Shown one piece after another: positions 1-7,148 of a stretch of 22,063 nucleotides of DNA; within the stretch, counting starts at the first letter, position 1; each line of letters begins with the position of its first letter. The translations under genes and the position numbers were made by a program. The DNA is from Desulfobulbaceae bacterium UBA5173 (GTDB lineage Bacteria; Desulfobacterota; Desulfobulbia; Desulfobulbales; Desulfobulbaceae). The stretch lies in assembly GCA_002413355.1 (NCBI GenBank), contig DHWV01000081.1, forward strand, positions 1 through 22,063, read 5' to 3'. The notes under the pieces were generated by a model. The model had not been told where the DNA came from. It did no database searches and saw only the letters and a program-made list of their open reading frames with translations.

Positions 1-477
1 TACTGCACGCTCTACGGCGACATGAGCGGTGGCCTGGCGGTGCTCGCTGATTTACCCAAGGTGCTTGTCTATGAGTTGGCCCGCTGGATGAACCGGAATG
101 GCGCGGTGATCCCAGAACGGATTCTCACCCGACCGCCGACCGCTGAACTGAAGCCGGATCAAACGGACCAAGACGACTTGCCGCCGTATGAGGTGCTGGA
201 TCCGATTCTCACGGCGTATCTGGAGGAGCAACTTAGTGCGGACGAGATTGCTGCACGCGGCTTTGACCGCGAGACTGTATGCAGCATCATCCGCCGCATT
301 CATCTCAGCGAGCACAAGCGCAAGCAGGCACCGCTCGGCCTGAAGGTGACGAGCAAGGCCTTTGGCTATGGCCGCCGCTGGCCGACAGCGCAGGGCTTTG
401 GTAGCTGCTGTAGGGTCACGGCATGCCGTGACCCTACTCACGCCATGGCGGCGGTACGATGCTTGCAGGAAGGGTGA
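1..477 (+). CDS. nadE: NAD+ synthetase (glutamine-dependent type), C-terminal part, 5' truncated
   Basis: The reading frame is open from base 1, so the gene begins upstream of the window. The visible part is the C-terminal end of the NAD+ synthetase domain, which amidates deamido-NAD+ to NAD+ with ATP and ammonia. Family motifs seen are GDMSGGLAVLADLPK, then IPERILTRPPTAELKPDQTD, QDDLPPYEVLD, and the end signature EHKRKQAPLGLKVTSKAFG followed by GRRWPTAQ. The P-loop and any glutaminase domain would lie outside the window. Family members normally stop within a few residues of the GRRxP..Q motif. Here the frame continues about 25 more residues, through a perfect 28-bp palindrome (410-437), to a TGA at 475-477. 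The tail is therefore probably repeat-derived. The gene converges with the TPR gene that ends at 512. Confidence 0.9.
   Translation, partial: YCTLYGDMSGGLAVLADLPKVLVYELARWMNRNGAVIPERILTRPPTAELKPDQTDQDDLPPYEVLDPILTAYLEEQLSADEIAARGFDRETVCSIIRRIHLSEHKRKQAPLGLKVTSKAFGYGRRWPTAQGFGSCCRVTACRDPTHAMAAVRCLQEG
410..437. repeat. 28-bp perfect palindrome, REP-like, inside the nadE tail
   Basis: The 28 bases are an exact palindrome with GTAGGGTCACGGC as the left half-arm and its complement on the right, meeting at GCATGC. It begins with GTAG and ends with CTAC. GTAG next to a hairpin is the hallmark of REP sequences mobilised by RAYT (Y1) transposases, though no RAYT gene lies in this window. It is read in frame as part of the extended nadE C-terminus. 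No T-run follows, so it is not a standard terminator. Confidence 0.85.
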
Positions 478-487
478 GGCGAACCAT

Positions 488-515
488 GTAGGGGCGTTTC
501 GCGAACCGCCCCTAC
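488..515. repeat. 28-bp near-perfect palindrome, REP-like, at the TPR gene stop codon
   Basis: Arms GTAGGGGCG and CGCCCCTAC enclose a TTCGCGAA palindromic centre, with a single mismatched pair. It has the same length and the same GTAGGG...CCCTAC ends as the palindrome at 410-437, but a different interior. Its right end overlaps the minus-strand TAG stop (512-514) of the TPR gene, so the repeat itself supplies that stop codon. Confidence 0.8.
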
Positions 516-2062
516 CGCTGCCCCCGCATCATGGCGCGAACTGCCGCCAATACCTTGCGGCATTCTTTCAGCTTCGGGTGTTCTAACTGCTCCATCAGCT
601 CCACAGCGCGGCTGAAGTATTGCTCGGCCTTGGCCAGCTTGCCTTGCTTTATGTACAGCAAACCTATATTCCCGCTATACGTTGCCTCTCCCTCTTTTTC
701 GCCAATCTCCTTGGCGATGGCCAGGGCTTGCTCATACTGCTTCAGGGCGGCGGCATAATCTCCTTTGGCCTTATAAATCGCTGCAATATTGTTCAGGGTT
801 GTGCCCTCGCCTCGTCGGTCGCCGATTTGCTGTCTGATCGCCAAGCTCTGCTCTGAATACTCCAAGGCGGCATCGTAGTTCTTTTGCGCCATATATACTT
901 GGCCGATGTTGTTCAGGTACGTACTTTCTCCGTCCTTATCCTTGATCTCACGGGCAATAGTCAAAGCCTGCTTGTAGCAGTCCAGTGCCGCTGGAGCGTC
1001 ACCTTGTTGCTTGTGAATCATACCGATGTTGCTCAGTATGCCCCCTTCACCTTCCTTGTAGCGCATCGCCCTACACAGCAACAGGCTTTGTTCCAGATAC
1101 TTCAGAGCCTTGGGATAATCGCCCTTGGCATAAGCAAGTGTGGCAATATTGTTCAGTGCCCTGCCTTCGCCTTCCTTGTCGCCGACTTCCCGGCATATCG
1201 GCAGGCTCTGCTCCAGATAGTCTAAGGCTTTGCCGTAGTCACCTTGGGCATCGTAAATCTGGCTGATGTTATTCAGCAATGTGGCTTCCTGCTTCCGTTC
1301 GCCAATCTCACGAAAGAGAGACAGGCTTTGCTCAAATAATGACAGTGCCTCGGCATAGCGGGCAATACGCCAAATATCTTCTCCAGCCGCGCCAAGACAG
1401 TTCGCCCGTTCTGTCTTGCGTCCTTCAGGCAGGGCAGCCGCAGCCTCTTGGTAATACTGGGCAGACTTCTCATAACGATATTGCAGCCGTTGCAGTCTGG
1501 CTCTGCTCGCCAAGTTTTCCGCTTTGCCAAGCTGCTCCTTTTCCAATCGCGCCGTTGTTTCCGCCTGGAGTTTATGCAGCTGATGAATAGCATTGTTGTG
1601 GCGTTCATCTATCTGATCCAGCAGCGCATCAGCCCGGTCATAGTCGCCATTGTCAATCGCTTGCCCGGCCTGCTCCTTCAGTGCTTGCACCTGCGGATCA
1701 TCGGACGTGACCGACTCAAAGCGCAGCAGCAGCTCCTTGTGCCGAAAGGCTATTTCCGGCAGCTTCGCACCCCATTCCGCGCAAGGAATGCTTTCCTGTT
1801 CCAGTATCTTGAAGAAACTGACAAAGGCCGCATCCTTAATGCCGTATTCAACCTTGAGCCGTTCGCATTCATCCCGCACCTGCTCGTATTTCTCAAACGG
1901 CACGCCATAGGTGATGGCGACATTCCCCTGCGCATTCACCGCCGGTGCTTGATTGCCAGTCGTGCTGATCACCGGGCCGTGGTTGTTCACTTGCTTGCCA
2001 ATGGAATGATCGCCCTGCGCGATGTTCTGCTCGCCGCCATTGCTATCGAAATTGTCACCCAT
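512..2062 (-). CDS. Tetratricopeptide (TPR_12/kinesin-light-chain-like) repeat protein
   Basis: The product is 516 residues. Residues 1-50 are Gly/Asn/Gln-rich (NIAQGDHSIGKQVNNHG) and look like the short low-complexity heads seen on many bacterial TPR and signalling ATPase proteins. Residues about 55-170 are helical with charged heptads and include LPEIAFRHKELLLRFE and DDPQVQALKEQAGQAIDNGD. From about 215 onward come seven TPR units of 40 residues, each of the form LNNIxxIYxxxGDYxxAL-YxEQSLxIxREIGDKxGE. No catalytic, transmembrane or signal segment is visible, so it is probably a cytoplasmic protein-interaction scaffold with unknown partner. The ribosome site is weak (GGGGGCAGAGA before ATG). 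A 46-bp palindromic array lies just upstream, and the stop codon sits in a REP-like palindrome. A 214-bp gap separates it from the upstream flavoenzyme gene, so it may be transcribed separately. Confidence 0.85.
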   Translation of the reverse strand: MGDNFDSNGGEQNIAQGDHSIGKQVNNHGPVISTTGNQAPAVNAQGNVAITYGVPFEKYEQVRDECERLKVEYGIKDAAFVSFFKILEQESIPCAEWGAKLPEIAFRHKELLLRFESVTSDDPQVQALKEQAGQAIDNGDYDRADALLDQIDERHNNAIHQLHKLQAETTARLEKEQLGKAENLASRARLQRLQYRYEKSAQYYQEAAAALPEGRKTERANCLGAAGEDIWRIARYAEALSLFEQSLSLFREIGERKQEATLLNNISQIYDAQGDYGKALDYLEQSLPICREVGDKEGEGRALNNIATLAYAKGDYPKALKYLEQSLLLCRAMRYKEGEGGILSNIGMIHKQQGDAPAALDCYKQALTIAREIKDKDGESTYLNNIGQVYMAQKNYDAALEYSEQSLAIRQQIGDRRGEGTTLNNIAAIYKAKGDYAAALKQYEQALAIAKEIGEKEGEATYSGNIGLLYIKQGKLAKAEQYFSRAVELMEQLEHPKLKECRKVLAAVRAMMRGQR

Positions 2063-2086
2063 TCTCTGCCCCCGTCGGTTTCAGCG

Positions 2087-2240
2087 TGGGTTACTCAACC
2101 CATTTCACATTCATCGCCCGTAGAATGCTTCCTGGGATGAGTAACCCATTTGCATTTCATCGGGCGTAGAATCCTTCTTGGGTTACTCAACCCGTTCCAA
2201 ATTCATCGCCCGTAGAATTTGCCGTGGGTTACTCATCCCA
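2087..2240. repeat. 46-bp-period array of four 16-bp palindromic cores
   Basis: Cores start at 2087, 2133, 2179 and 2225, exactly 46 bp apart. They read TGGGTTACTCAACCCA, TGGGATGAGTAACCCA, TGGGTTACTCAACCCG and TGGGTTACTCATCCCA. The second core is the reverse complement of the fourth, so the core orientation flips while the linkers keep theirs. The three 30-bp linkers share ATTCATCGCCCGTAGAAT with few changes. Each linker carries GTAG (2120, 2166, 2212) upstream of the next hairpin, as in REP/BIME elements. Because linkers are conserved, this is not a CRISPR array. It fills the gap upstream of the TPR gene. Confidence 0.85.
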
Positions 2241-2276
2241 CCTATCTGTCATGCCGGGTGCAGCGGGAAGCCTCAC

Positions 2277-4004
2277 TCACTTCAGCAGCCACCCCGCGCC
2301 CAGCCTGCGAATGACGTTGAACCCGCCGCTGAGGACAAGGCTGTTGCCCTTGCCGATGTGATCGAGGAAGACTTGCGCCTCATACGAGCGCGTGCCTGCG
2401 TCGCAGAGAATGATCAGCGTTTTGTCCGCCGGGATTTCCTCATGCCGCGCCCGCAGTTCCGGGTAGGGCACGGCCAGCCATTTGTCCGCGCCGAACTTCT
2501 CCATGTACGGATTGGCATCCTTGGCGTTGCGGACATCCAAAGCCAGCCAGTCCGGCTCCGTGGCGAAATCCTCCATCCATGCGAAGAAGCGGGCCATGCT
2601 CACCTTGCGCAGCAGGCCAGCGCAGAGGTTGTCCGCCACATACGCGGCTGCGTTGAGCGAGTCAATGGCGGAAGAGAAGGGCGGCGAATAGGCCATCTCG
2701 GCCTGGCTGAAGTCCTCTATCACCGCGCCTTTGGCGATCATGACAGCTGCCGCGTCAATGCGGGCGGAGATGGAGTCGTTCATGGCTCCGAAGGCTTGCA
2801 GGCCGAGCACGCGGCGGCTGCGGCGGTCGAACACTAATTGCAGCACAACTGCCGACACGCCGGGGAAGAAATGGGCGCGGTCAGCAGGCGCGGTGAGCGA
2901 GCAGTCCGCGTCAAAGCCTTCTGCCAGCGCGGCCTCGTGCGTGATGCCGACAGCGGCGATGCAGCGTTCAAAGGCTTTCATGATGAACGCGCCGGTCACG
3001 CCGTCAAAGCTGCTGAAGCCGCCCGCCATGTTGTCCGCAGCCACCCGGCCTTCCCGGTTGGCGAGCGATCCCAAGGGCGCAAAGGTCTGCTTGCCAGTGA
3101 CAAGGTGGTGCACCGCCACGCAGTCACCAGCCGCGTAGATGTCCGGGTCGCTGGTCTGCATCCTGCTGTTGACGGTGATGCCGCCCCAGGGTTCCACGGT
3201 CAGTCCCGCCTCTTTGGCCAGCTCGCTGCGCGGGCGCACGCCAGCAGCCATGATCACCAAGTCTGCCTCGAGGGTGCGCTTTGGAGTCTTGACCGCCACC
3301 GCTTGTCCGGCCTCGTTGCCAACGATTTCTGTGGCACCCTCGCTGGTATAGATGGCCACGCCTTTGTCCTGCATGTGCTTCTTCAGCATCGCCGCAAACT
3401 CGGCATCGACAATGCGCGGCAGGAGCTGGGGCATGAACTCGATCAGCGCGGTCTCGATTCCCCACAGATCAGTGAAGGCTTCGGCCATTTCAATGCCAAT
3501 CGCACCGCCACCAATAACCACCACCTTGCCCACCTTGCCGCCCGCGATGCGCTGCTTGATCGCCACGGCCTTGTGCAGATCAGAGACGGTGAACACGCCG
3601 TCCAGCTCCGCGCCGGGAATGGGCAGGACAAAGGGCTTGGAGCCAGTTGCCAGCAGCAGCTTGTCGTAGGGCAGCTCGCTCTGCGTCCCGGTTTCAAGGC
3701 TCTCGACCTTGAGCTTCTTCGCCTTGCGGTCAACCGCCAGCGCCTTGGTGCGTGTGAGGACATGCACGCCCTTGGCATTCTCAAAAAAGGCTTCGTCGCG
3801 CACCATATGGAAGCTGGTCGAGCGCAGGGCGGTCTCCTCGGCCACATCCCCGCTGACGTAGTAGGGTATGCCGCAGCCACCGTAGGAGATCAGCGAATCC
3901 TGATCCACCACTGTGATGTTCCAGCTCGGCTGGAGACGCTTGAGACGGCAGGCTGCCTTCGGGCCAGCGGCCACGCCGCCGACGATGATGATGTTCTTGC
4001 TCAT
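2277..4004 (-). CDS. CoA-disulfide reductase-like flavoenzyme with C-terminal rhodanese domain
   Basis: The product is about 575 residues. The N-terminus has an FAD-binding GxGxxG-like motif (IIIVGGVAAGPKAA) and the single active cysteine motif SYGGCGIPYYVSGD (Cys44) of CoA-disulfide reductases and NADH/polysulfide oxidoreductases. A second nucleotide-binding motif, VVVIGGGAIGIEMAE, follows, then the FAD motif IYAAGDCVAV and a dimerisation domain. Residues about 480-575 form a rhodanese domain with active loop LCDAGTRS (Cys534). This architecture (CoADR-RHD/Npsr) is linked to NAD(P)H-dependent reduction of CoA-persulfides, polysulfide or sulfur, in the cytoplasm. The start chosen is ATG at 4004: GGAG lies six bases upstream and the ATG overlaps the stop of the preceding gene as ATGA. 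A GTG four codons further upstream is less likely. The exact substrate cannot be told from sequence. Confidence 0.9.
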   Translation of the reverse strand: MSKNIIIVGGVAAGPKAACRLKRLQPSWNITVVDQDSLISYGGCGIPYYVSGDVAEETALRSTSFHMVRDEAFFENAKGVHVLTRTKALAVDRKAKKLKVESLETGTQSELPYDKLLLATGSKPFVLPIPGAELDGVFTVSDLHKAVAIKQRIAGGKVGKVVVIGGGAIGIEMAEAFTDLWGIETALIEFMPQLLPRIVDAEFAAMLKKHMQDKGVAIYTSEGATEIVGNEAGQAVAVKTPKRTLEADLVIMAAGVRPRSELAKEAGLTVEPWGGITVNSRMQTSDPDIYAAGDCVAVHHLVTGKQTFAPLGSLANREGRVAADNMAGGFSSFDGVTGAFIMKAFERCIAAVGITHEAALAEGFDADCSLTAPADRAHFFPGVSAVVLQLVFDRRSRRVLGLQAFGAMNDSISARIDAAAVMIAKGAVIEDFSQAEMAYSPPFSSAIDSLNAAAYVADNLCAGLLRKVSMARFFAWMEDFATEPDWLALDVRNAKDANPYMEKFGADKWLAVPYPELRARHEEIPADKTLIILCDAGTRSYEAQVFLDHIGKGNSLVLSGGFNVIRRLGAGWLLK

Positions 4005-4228
4005 ATCAATCTCCACATGCCACGTTGTATCCTCTGAACTTTTTTGTTTTGTGCCAATGCATAAAGTCTCTTTGAGACTATTCCAGCCTTCGATTTCGGG
4101 AGATGAAGAGGTCTAAGGTTATTAGGTGGTGGTTGTTCGATATAATCGATAATCTCTTGGTTTGACACCGAACGAGTTCTCCCGCCTAAATCATCCATCG
4201 CTTTAAGTATAGCTTTATCCCATGTCAT
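4001..4228 (-). CDS. Small winged-helix/HTH-like protein (HARE-HTH-like)
   Basis: The product is 75 residues. The pattern TWDKAILKAMDDLGG ... SNQEIIDYI ... SKRLYALAQNKKVQRIQRGMWRL resembles the HARE-HTH or winged-helix fold. That fold has a starting W.xAI helix, an EI..YI recognition-helix region, a variable loop with Pro and basic residues, and a closing hairpin ending in RG.W.L. It is likely nucleic-acid binding, by resemblance only. AGGAG lies nine bases before the ATG. Its TGA overlaps the ATG of the flavoenzyme gene by four bases, so the two are probably translationally coupled and it may regulate that operon. An alternative is a small orphan protein of another fold. Confidence 0.6.
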   Translation of the reverse strand: MTWDKAILKAMDDLGGRTRSVSNQEIIDYIEQPPPNNLRPLHLPKSKAGIVSKRLYALAQNKKVQRIQRGMWRLI

Positions 4229-4290
4229 GGCTATGTTCTCCTATAGTTTGATAGTTGCAGGCGCGTCTCATGCGCCGGTTTTGCAGAGAG

Positions 4291-4644
4291 TCAGTTCACG
4301 TGCTTCTTGCTTTGGTTGTGCCGATAGATCCGCACCTGCATCTTCTCCAGCGTAGCCACCCCCTCGCTGATGAGTGGATCAATCAGATCAAGGAAGCGTT
4401 CCAGCTTCTCCCGCCGGTCGATAATCTCAATAATCACCGGCAAGTCTTCTGATAAACAGAGTATCGAGCTGGTTTTGATGTACGAGTTCGCGCCGTAGCC
4501 CATCATCCCGCGCACCACGGTGGCTCCGGCCAAGCCCTGCTCGCGGGCCTTGAGCACGATCCACTCATACAGGTGCTTGTGTTCATAACGATCTGCTTCG
4601 CCGATGATGATTCGCAGTAGGTATCCTTCTGAGGGCAGTTCCAT
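4291..4644 (-). CDS. DUF190 family (PII-like) protein
   Basis: The product is 117 residues, normal for DUF190. Family features are LLRIIIGEADRYEHKHLYEWIV at the start, GLAGATVVRGMMGYGANSYI in the middle, LSEDLPVIIEIIDRREKLERFL, and a final VATLEKMQVRIYRH strand. DUF190 proteins share the ferredoxin-like trimeric fold of PII signalling proteins and are thought to be small-ligand sensors, but the ligand is unknown. The start is three bases after the stop of the DUF2279 gene and no good ribosome site is visible, so translation is probably coupled to that gene. A 62-bp gap with a short GGCGC/GCGCC hairpin (4260-4276) separates it from the winged-helix gene downstream. Confidence 0.85.
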   Translation of the reverse strand: MELPSEGYLLRIIIGEADRYEHKHLYEWIVLKAREQGLAGATVVRGMMGYGANSYIKTSSILCLSEDLPVIIEIIDRREKLERFLDLIDPLISEGVATLEKMQVRIYRHNQSKKHVN

Positions 4645-4647
4645 AAT

Positions 4648-5499
4648 TCAATTCAGGCTGACTGACGCTTTCGGCACGGTATAAGGAAGCTGTAGGTATT
4701 CAAGCACCGTGCCAGTCTTCTGATAGTCATGCTGGTGAAACAACTTGGAGAGATTGAACGTGACACCGACGTACACGTCACGTTCCCGTTCCACTTCGTG
4801 CGTATCGTAGCCACGCGAATAATAGCCGCCGTGCAGCTCAAGCCATTGCAGCCACGTGTCTTTGCAGGCATCAAAGCCGTCGAGCTTCACCGCCAGTGCA
4901 TAATACATGTTAGAGTAGTCGTCAAACAGCCCTTTGACCGGGACATTGAACGCATACTCAACCCGGAAGTCTATCTTGCGGTCTATATCAGGATACCGCT
5001 GGAGAAGGAGGCTGGTCAGCGCACCCAAGGTGTTCATGGTCATATCACCCCAGTCAAAGCCTTGCGTCGAACTAGTGCCGTCCTCAAGCTCCATGAGAGC
5101 CTGCACCGTCCACGCTGACAGCGCGCCATACATGCTGGCAGGAGCTTTGTCGTATCCCCAATGTCCATACAGACCGGTCAAGGCATCGGCAATCGTGGCC
5201 GTTGCCCAGAAATGGCCTGCCTTATCCGCTCCGCCGTACTTCGCGTTCCTGCCAAACCAGCCTTCGTCCGCCCAGTGAAACCCGGAGGAGCCATAGTCCC
5301 AGTCCGCGAAGCCGTACAGGGTGATGAAGGCTCCTGCGGCGGCATTGGCATACAGGGCTTTGTTTTCTTTGGGGAGATTGTCCCACCACGTGCTGCCTGC
5401 GGCGGCTGAGGCCGCTGGCAGGGCTTGGCTCAGAGCGGGGGAGACCAACAGCAGCGGGCAGATGACAGCACAGCGAAGCAGCAAGCGTTCCTGTTTCAT
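4648..5499 (-). CDS. DUF2279 family envelope protein (YfiM-like)
   Basis: The product is 283 residues from the ATG at 5499. That start is preferred over one eleven codons upstream because AGAGGA lies just before it and a signal peptide begins at once (MKQERLLLRCAVICPLLLVSPALSQA). The mature part opens with WWDNLPKENKALYANAAAGAFITLYGFADWDYG, which could be a hydrophobic segment. The DUF2279 hallmark GGADKAGHFWATATIADAL follows, then a WGYDKAPASMYGALSAWTVQALMELEDG helix and a GFDWGDMTMNTLGA motif. The C-terminal half is rich in aromatic strands (FRVEYAFNVPV, VYVGVTFNLSKLF), as in an outer-membrane barrel-like tail. The function of the family is not established. It is first in a minus-strand run with the DUF190 gene. 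Confidence 0.75.
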   Translation of the reverse strand: MKQERLLLRCAVICPLLLVSPALSQALPAASAAAGSTWWDNLPKENKALYANAAAGAFITLYGFADWDYGSSGFHWADEGWFGRNAKYGGADKAGHFWATATIADALTGLYGHWGYDKAPASMYGALSAWTVQALMELEDGTSSTQGFDWGDMTMNTLGALTSLLLQRYPDIDRKIDFRVEYAFNVPVKGLFDDYSNMYYALAVKLDGFDACKDTWLQWLELHGGYYSRGYDTHEVERERDVYVGVTFNLSKLFHQHDYQKTGTVLEYLQLPYTVPKASVSLN

Positions 5500-5825
5500 T
5501 GTTCCTCTCTTGAACACCCACGGCGTGGGCAACGAGGGTTTGCCGCGACAATAACCCAGCGGAATATGACGGCATATCAGCCTAATCCATTTGCCTGTTC
5601 TCCGCCAGCGGAAAAGCGTGTTCGTCGCCCCGGAAGAACGGAAAAAGAATGCTCATTTGACGGCACTCATTTGTATGTGCTATTTCTTTAAAGAGGGGCA
5701 GACGAAAATCCCATCCCATCACCTAAGAGGGCAGCTTTCCGTCCAGACAATGCAGCACAAAGAGGCGCGCGCCGTGCGCCAAGGTTTATGTATGAATTCG
5801 CAGCAGCCGGGAAGAGGAGCGCAGG
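5500..5825. other. Divergent intergenic region between the DUF2279 gene and the response regulator gene
   Basis: There is no convincing gene here. A 13-bp palindrome CCCACGGCGTGGG (5517-5529) lies just upstream of the DUF2279 start and could be an operator. On the plus strand, TTGACG (5657-5662) with an 18-bp spacer to TATTTC (5681-5686) is a weak promoter candidate for the response regulator. Its ribosome site GAGGAG sits six bases before the ATG at 5826. A GC-rich GGCGC/GCGCC stem occurs near 5763-5780. No minus-strand promoter stood out. Confidence 0.4.
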
Positions 5826-7094
5826 ATGTATGACATACTGATCGTCGATGACGACCTGTTCGCTCTTGCCCTGCTGGAGGAGCAGCTAAAAAGCTACGGC
5901 GACTTCTTCACGCCCGTCTATGCCAGCAATGGCCGCGAAGCGATAGAGATTCTCGGTCAGGAGGACATCTCGCTGCTGGTGACGGATCTGATCATGCCCG
6001 GCGAAGTCAGCGGCTGGGATCTGATTGATTATATAGAGAACTTCCATCCGCACATTCCGGTGGTGGTCATTACCGGCTGCACAGATAAGGAAAAGCTGGA
6101 AAAGCTCCTGAAGCGGGTGCGGCACATTCTGTTCAAACCGATTAAGGTGCGGCAGCTTGTCAAGATTGTCACCAATATTCTGAACGAAGACATCACCAGT
6201 GGCAGCCTCAAGGGTATTTCCGTGGGAGCGTTTCTTCAGCTACTGGAAATAGACGGCAGAACCTGCCTGCTTGAAGTGGGAAACTCACCGAAAAACAAAG
6301 GGCTGCTCTATATCAACCGGGGCAAGCTCTACGACGCGGAATACGGCAGCCTGCGCGAGGAGGCGGCAGCGGAGCGCATCATCGCCTTAGATAATGTCCG
6401 CTTCCAGATCAAGGCATTGCCCAAGGTGGAAATCCGGCGTAAGATCAAAAGCGATCTGATGTCCATCATTATGGAGGCGATGAAATTGAAGGATGACGAG
6501 GCGAGCAGAGGACATGGCATCGGGCCTGCGCAGGAGGACATCGTGGTCGGCAGCAGCTCGGAGCTGTTCAGTTCCGGCAGCGGCGGGACAGATGACGTGG
6601 GACTGAAACTGGAAGCGGACGAGGAGCTGGAGAGCCTATCTGAACCGCCGCAGGAGAAAGCTGCCTTGCCGCCGCTCCCTGTCAAACCGCAACAACCTGC
6701 ACCTGAAGCCAAGACAATGAATATAACCACGCTTGAAAACATGTTCAGTAGCCTGCGCGGCATTAAGGGCTACAAAACCGCCGCGCTGATGAATTTCTCT
6801 GGAGAAATCCTGATTGCAGATTCGGCGGAGACAGACGCGGACTTGGAGAACACCGGCCCAGTCTTCAATGATGTCTTCCGCACCGCTGAGGAGGCGGCGG
6901 CAAAAGTCGCCTTGGATGCCTGCATTGAGCTGGTAGTGAAAACACCAAATGGGCTGGTGGTGATGTGCTGCTCCGGCGTGAACGCCTCTGTGCACTTTCA
7001 TCTCATCGTCCTGCTTGCCAAGGATGGCAATCAGGCATTGACCAAAATGCAGCTTGCCAAACTGGTTCCGATGATCATGAAGGAGCTGGAGTAA
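5826..7094 (+). CDS. Response regulator: receiver + DUF4388 + roadblock/LC7-like domain
   Basis: The product is 422 residues. Residues 1-120 form a CheY-like receiver: acidic pair at 8-10 (VDDD), phospho-acceptor Asp54 in LLVTDLIMPG, Thr83 (VVITG), and Lys104 in LFKPIK. Residues about 125-235 match DUF4388/PATAN (SLKGISVGAFLQLLEIDGRTCLLEV ... KGLLYINRGKLYDAEYG), an effector domain of gliding, motility and signalling regulators. An acidic, Ser/Gly/Pro-rich linker spans about 235-295. Residues about 300-422 (LENMFSSLRGIKGYKTAALMNFSGEILIAD ... MKELE) look like a roadblock/LC7 domain, which often works with small Ras-like GTPases. There is no DNA-binding domain, so output is probably protein-protein. 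GAGGAG precedes the ATG at good spacing. The cognate kinase is unknown; the hybrid kinase at 20888-22063 is distant. Confidence 0.85.
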   Translation: MYDILIVDDDLFALALLEEQLKSYGDFFTPVYASNGREAIEILGQEDISLLVTDLIMPGEVSGWDLIDYIENFHPHIPVVVITGCTDKEKLEKLLKRVRHILFKPIKVRQLVKIVTNILNEDITSGSLKGISVGAFLQLLEIDGRTCLLEVGNSPKNKGLLYINRGKLYDAEYGSLREEAAAERIIALDNVRFQIKALPKVEIRRKIKSDLMSIIMEAMKLKDDEASRGHGIGPAQEDIVVGSSSELFSSGSGGTDDVGLKLEADEELESLSEPPQEKAALPPLPVKPQQPAPEAKTMNITTLENMFSSLRGIKGYKTAALMNFSGEILIADSAETDADLENTGPVFNDVFRTAEEAAAKVALDACIELVVKTPNGLVVMCCSGVNASVHFHLIVLLAKDGNQALTKMQLAKLVPMIMKELE

Positions 7095-7148
7095 GAGCGT
7101 GCTGAGGATTATCGAAAGCCTCAACAAATCATCTCTGGTCATCTGCCG

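Noticed and set aside
2087..2240. CRISPR-like regularly spaced palindromic repeats
   Set aside because: The sequences between cores are nearly identical to one another, so they are not spacers, and no cas gene is present.
2838..4037. 399-codon open frame on the plus strand
   Set aside because: It lies opposite the CoADR-rhodanese gene, which has intact motifs throughout; the frame has no family features and is a codon-bias shadow.
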